A stretch of 7,172 nt of DNA from contig JAISVY010000153.1 in NCBI GenBank assembly GCA_031271325.1, positions 1 through 7,172 on the forward strand, read 5' to 3'. Below the pieces are notes generated by a model. It did not search any database. It saw nothing but the letters and a program-made list of their open reading frames with translations, and was not told where the DNA came from. Numbering within the stretch: position 1 is the stretch's first letter; each line of letters begins with the position of its first letter. Of this stretch, positions 5,902 to 7,172 are shown piece by piece. The position numbers and the translations under genes were made by a program. The stretch is from Oscillospiraceae bacterium. GTDB lineage: Bacteria; Bacillota; Clostridia; Oscillospirales; UBA929.

Positions 5902-6800
5902 TCGAATTCGGCAAATTTTTTGTCGATCTGAAAAGTCTCGCCCCCGGCGCGCAGCTCGATCCTTACCGCGCAAAGCGCCAGCGCCTCTCCGGCGCGCCCT
6001 TTGCCGTACTTCCCGTCGCCCGCGACCGGGTGTCCGCGCGAAGCGCATTGCACGCGTATCTGATGTGTCCGCCCGGTGACCAGCTCGATTTCCAGCAGGC
6101 TCTTCCCGCCTGCGGAACGCAGGGTTTTGTAGCGCGAGAGCGCGGGTTTCGCGCCCGGCGACGGGGTTTTTCGCGCATAGACGCGCTTTTGCTTCGCGTC
6201 TTTCCACAAAAAGTCATGCCACTCCCCTTCCGGCGGTTTGGGGATTCCCTCTACGACGCACCGGTAGGTTTTGACCACTTCACGGTTGCGGATCATTTCG
6301 GTCAGCGTCCGCAGCGCTTCGGCGGTCTTCGCGAACAGCAGCAGCCCCTCGGTGCCGCGGTCGAGGCGGTGGCAGAGCGAGGGGCGGAACCCGTTTTCCC
6401 TCTCCGGCGACCATTCGCCGGACTGTTCGAGATAGGTTCGCGCCATATCCTCGATCCCGGGCTCGCCGTTATCCGTCTGGCTCGGGATCCCCGGCGGTTT
6501 GCGCAGCACGATGAGCCGTGAATCCTCGTGCACGATACAACCGGGCGGCAGCGCGGGGGCGTCTCGTCTGCCGGGACCCGCAACGACAGAGGCGGGTTGG
6601 GCGTACAGCCGCACTGCGTCCCCTTCGGCGAGCCTTTCGTCGGCGCGGCAGGGTTTGCCGTTCCGCTTCACGTCTTTCTTGCGGAACGCCTTTTGTATTG
6701 CCGAAGCGGGTAGGTCAGGCGCGGCTTTAGCGAGGAAACGGTCAGCCCGCCTCCCCGCGTCGTTTTTGGTTACGGTGTATTCTCTCATCGTGTGCGTCAC
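5898..6800 (-). CDS. RluA-family 23S-type pseudouridine synthase
   Basis: This ~300-residue RNA pseudouridine synthase isomerises specific uridines in RNA, probably rRNA. The order is an N-terminal S4 RNA-binding domain (about residues 14-67; RRADRFLAKAAPDLPAS, then RKKDVKRNGKPC), followed by the catalytic domain. The catalytic aspartate is Asp147 in HRLDRGTEGLLLFAK. Further RluA-family motifs are KTYRCVVEG (177-185), TGRTHQIRVQ (242-251) and HPVAGDGKYG (257-266). The exact target uridine cannot be told, so I give no symbol. The start is set at GTG 6800 because GGGAGG ends 5 nt upstream; ATG 6788 is the alternative but leaves a 17-nt spacing. A longer open frame reaches 6878, but those residues are translated repeat DNA. 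It has its own promoter at 6923-6952. It is the only housekeeping-type gene here and is probably transcribed separately from pot. Confidence 0.94.
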   Translation of the reverse strand: MTHTMREYTVTKNDAGRRADRFLAKAAPDLPASAIQKAFRKKDVKRNGKPCRADERLAEGDAVRLYAQPASVVAGPGRRDAPALPPGCIVHEDSRLIVLRKPPGIPSQTDNGEPGIEDMARTYLEQSGEWSPERENGFRPSLCHRLDRGTEGLLLFAKTAEALRTLTEMIRNREVVKTYRCVVEGIPKPPEGEWHDFLWKDAKQKRVYARKTPSPGAKPALSRYKTLRSAGGKSLLEIELVTGRTHQIRVQCASRGHPVAGDGKYGKGRAGEALALCAVRIELRAGGETFQIDKKFAEFD

Positions 6801-6805
6801 GCCCG

Positions 6806-6811
6806 CCTCCC
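6806..6811 (-). promoter_or_regulatory. Ribosome binding site of the pseudouridine synthase gene
   Basis: GGGAGG on the minus strand, 5 nt before GTG 6800. It abuts and partly overlaps the end of repeat E3, so the repeat edge appears to form part of the ribosome binding site. Confidence 0.7.
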
Positions 6812-6862
6812 GCCCCGGCTTTACCGCTTCGCGGCTTTCAAGCGAGCAAGCTCGCCCGTTCG
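6806..6862 (-). repeat. Partial palindromic repeat (copy E3)
   Basis: Read on the minus strand, this block matches the E1-specific module of 1485-1530 on the plus strand. CGGTAAAGCCGGGGCGG (6810-6826) matches 1513-1529 at 16 of 17 bases. GCTTGCTCGCTT (6840-6851) matches 1494-1505 exactly, and GAACGGGC is also shared. It has its own CCGC-TTC-GCGG hairpin, absent from E1. It lies in the 5' leader of the pseudouridine synthase gene. Confidence 0.7.
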
Positions 6863-6922
6863 CCCGCACAAGAGACACGCTGTAACCCTTTGCCGCGAAA
6901 CGCGTTGATGAAAAGCATTTAC

Positions 6923-6952
6923 ATTATACCATAAGACGCATTATACATTCAA
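6923..6952 (-). promoter_or_regulatory. Predicted sigma-A promoter of the pseudouridine synthase gene
   Basis: A consensus -10 TATAAT (6923-6928) has an extended TGG just upstream (TGGTATAAT). An 18-bp spacer separates it from the -35-like TTGAAT (6947-6952). The predicted start near 6915 gives a ~115-nt leader containing repeat E3. Confidence 0.75.
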
Positions 6953-7003
6953 GACCGTTTTGCCCGAACCGTTGAACCGCCTTGTACCGCGTGTGCGTGG
7001 ACG

Positions 7004-7045
7004 TTTTGTGCACGACAAACGCATGAACGGACAAAATGCACAAAA
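7004..7045. repeat. 9-bp inverted repeat
   Basis: TTTTGTGCA (7004-7012) and TGCACAAAA (7037-7045) are perfect complements around a 24-nt loop. In this gene-free stretch it lies just left of the MITE-like element. It may be the terminator of a gene beyond the window, but no clean T-run follows on either strand. Confidence 0.55.
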
Positions 7046-7172
7046 AGCGGCACCCTCATGTAGGGGCGACCGTCCTCGGTCGCCCGTGGCTGCGGGATTT
7101 TCCGGGGTTACGGGCGGTCGGGGACGACCGCCCCTACACTTCATCTGTGCAACATAGACATTCATGCGTTTG
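7016..7172. repeat. 12-bp inverted repeat around the MITE-like element
   Basis: CAAACGCATGAA (7016-7027) and TTCATGCGTTTG (7161-7172) are perfect complements on either side of the 7059-7138 element. The right arm ends exactly at the window edge, so its full length is unknown. Confidence 0.6.
7059..7138. mobile_element. MITE-like double-hairpin repeat, 80 bp
   Basis: The element begins TGTAGGGGCG and ends CGCCCCTACA, with 29-bp arms matching at 24 of 29 bases. Each arm folds on its own into a perfect 9-bp hairpin: GGGCGACCG-TCCT-CGGTCGCCC (7064-7085) and GGGCGGTCG-GGGA-CGACCGCCC (7112-7133). No coding sequence or transposase is present. Similar TGTAGGGGCG-type GC-rich palindromes are, from memory, dispersed in many bacterial genomes; I could not check copy number. 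Frames reading through it (to about 74 codons) are translated palindrome. Confidence 0.75.

Noticed and set aside
5895..6521. 208-codon open frame on the plus strand
   Set aside because: Antisense to the pseudouridine synthase, with no domain or ribosome site of its own.
6941..7165. Small frames of 65-74 codons on both strands
   Set aside because: They are translations of the MITE-like palindrome, with no ribosome site or protein-like composition.
1..7172. CRISPR array, tRNA, rRNA, phage or defence genes
   Set aside because: No regularly spaced identical repeats, no tRNA cloverleaf and no such protein families were seen on either strand.

Overview
The window looks like chromosomal DNA from a moderately GC-rich Bacillota, most plausibly a gut-type Clostridia or Oscillospirales lineage. 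This is inferred from a lipoprotein-type PotD, purine-rich Shine-Dalgarno sites, Gram-positive-style potABCD order and GC-rich palindromic repeats between genes. No taxonomic marker gene is present, so the assignment is tentative. Every convincing gene is on the minus strand, so transcription runs from right to left.

From right to left: 6801-7172 is non-coding. It holds an 80-bp MITE-like double-hairpin repeat, two short inverted repeats and a sigma-A-type promoter. Next comes an RluA-family pseudouridine synthase (5898-6800). A second promoter with a perfect TTGACA overlaps that gene's stop codon and probably drives a spermidine/putrescine ABC importer: potA (4460-5650), potB (3645-4463), potC (2827-3648) and potD (1544-2620). 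potA-potB and potB-potC are coupled by 4-bp GTGA overlaps. potC and potD are separated by 206 bp carrying a structured repeat. A B12-binding-type radical SAM protein (from 1353, running off the left edge) follows potD after 190 bp that hold another repeat.

The importer is a complete functional set. PotD captures polyamine at the outer membrane face, PotB and PotC form the channel, and two PotA subunits hydrolyse ATP. The pseudouridine synthase is a housekeeping RNA-modification gene. The radical SAM gene has no visible functional link to polyamines beyond position and strand.

The least explained content is intergenic. Every gap longer than 4 bp carries GC-rich palindromic sequence. Three of these blocks (1393-1530, 2691-2799, 6806-6862) share sequence modules and the fourth (the potA leader) shares at most a short core. 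Two gaps also carry flanking direct repeats of 17 and 33 bp. I found no defence system, CRISPR array, phage or transposase gene, tRNA or rRNA. I do not think the window contains a new multi-gene system; the repeat family is its most interesting feature.
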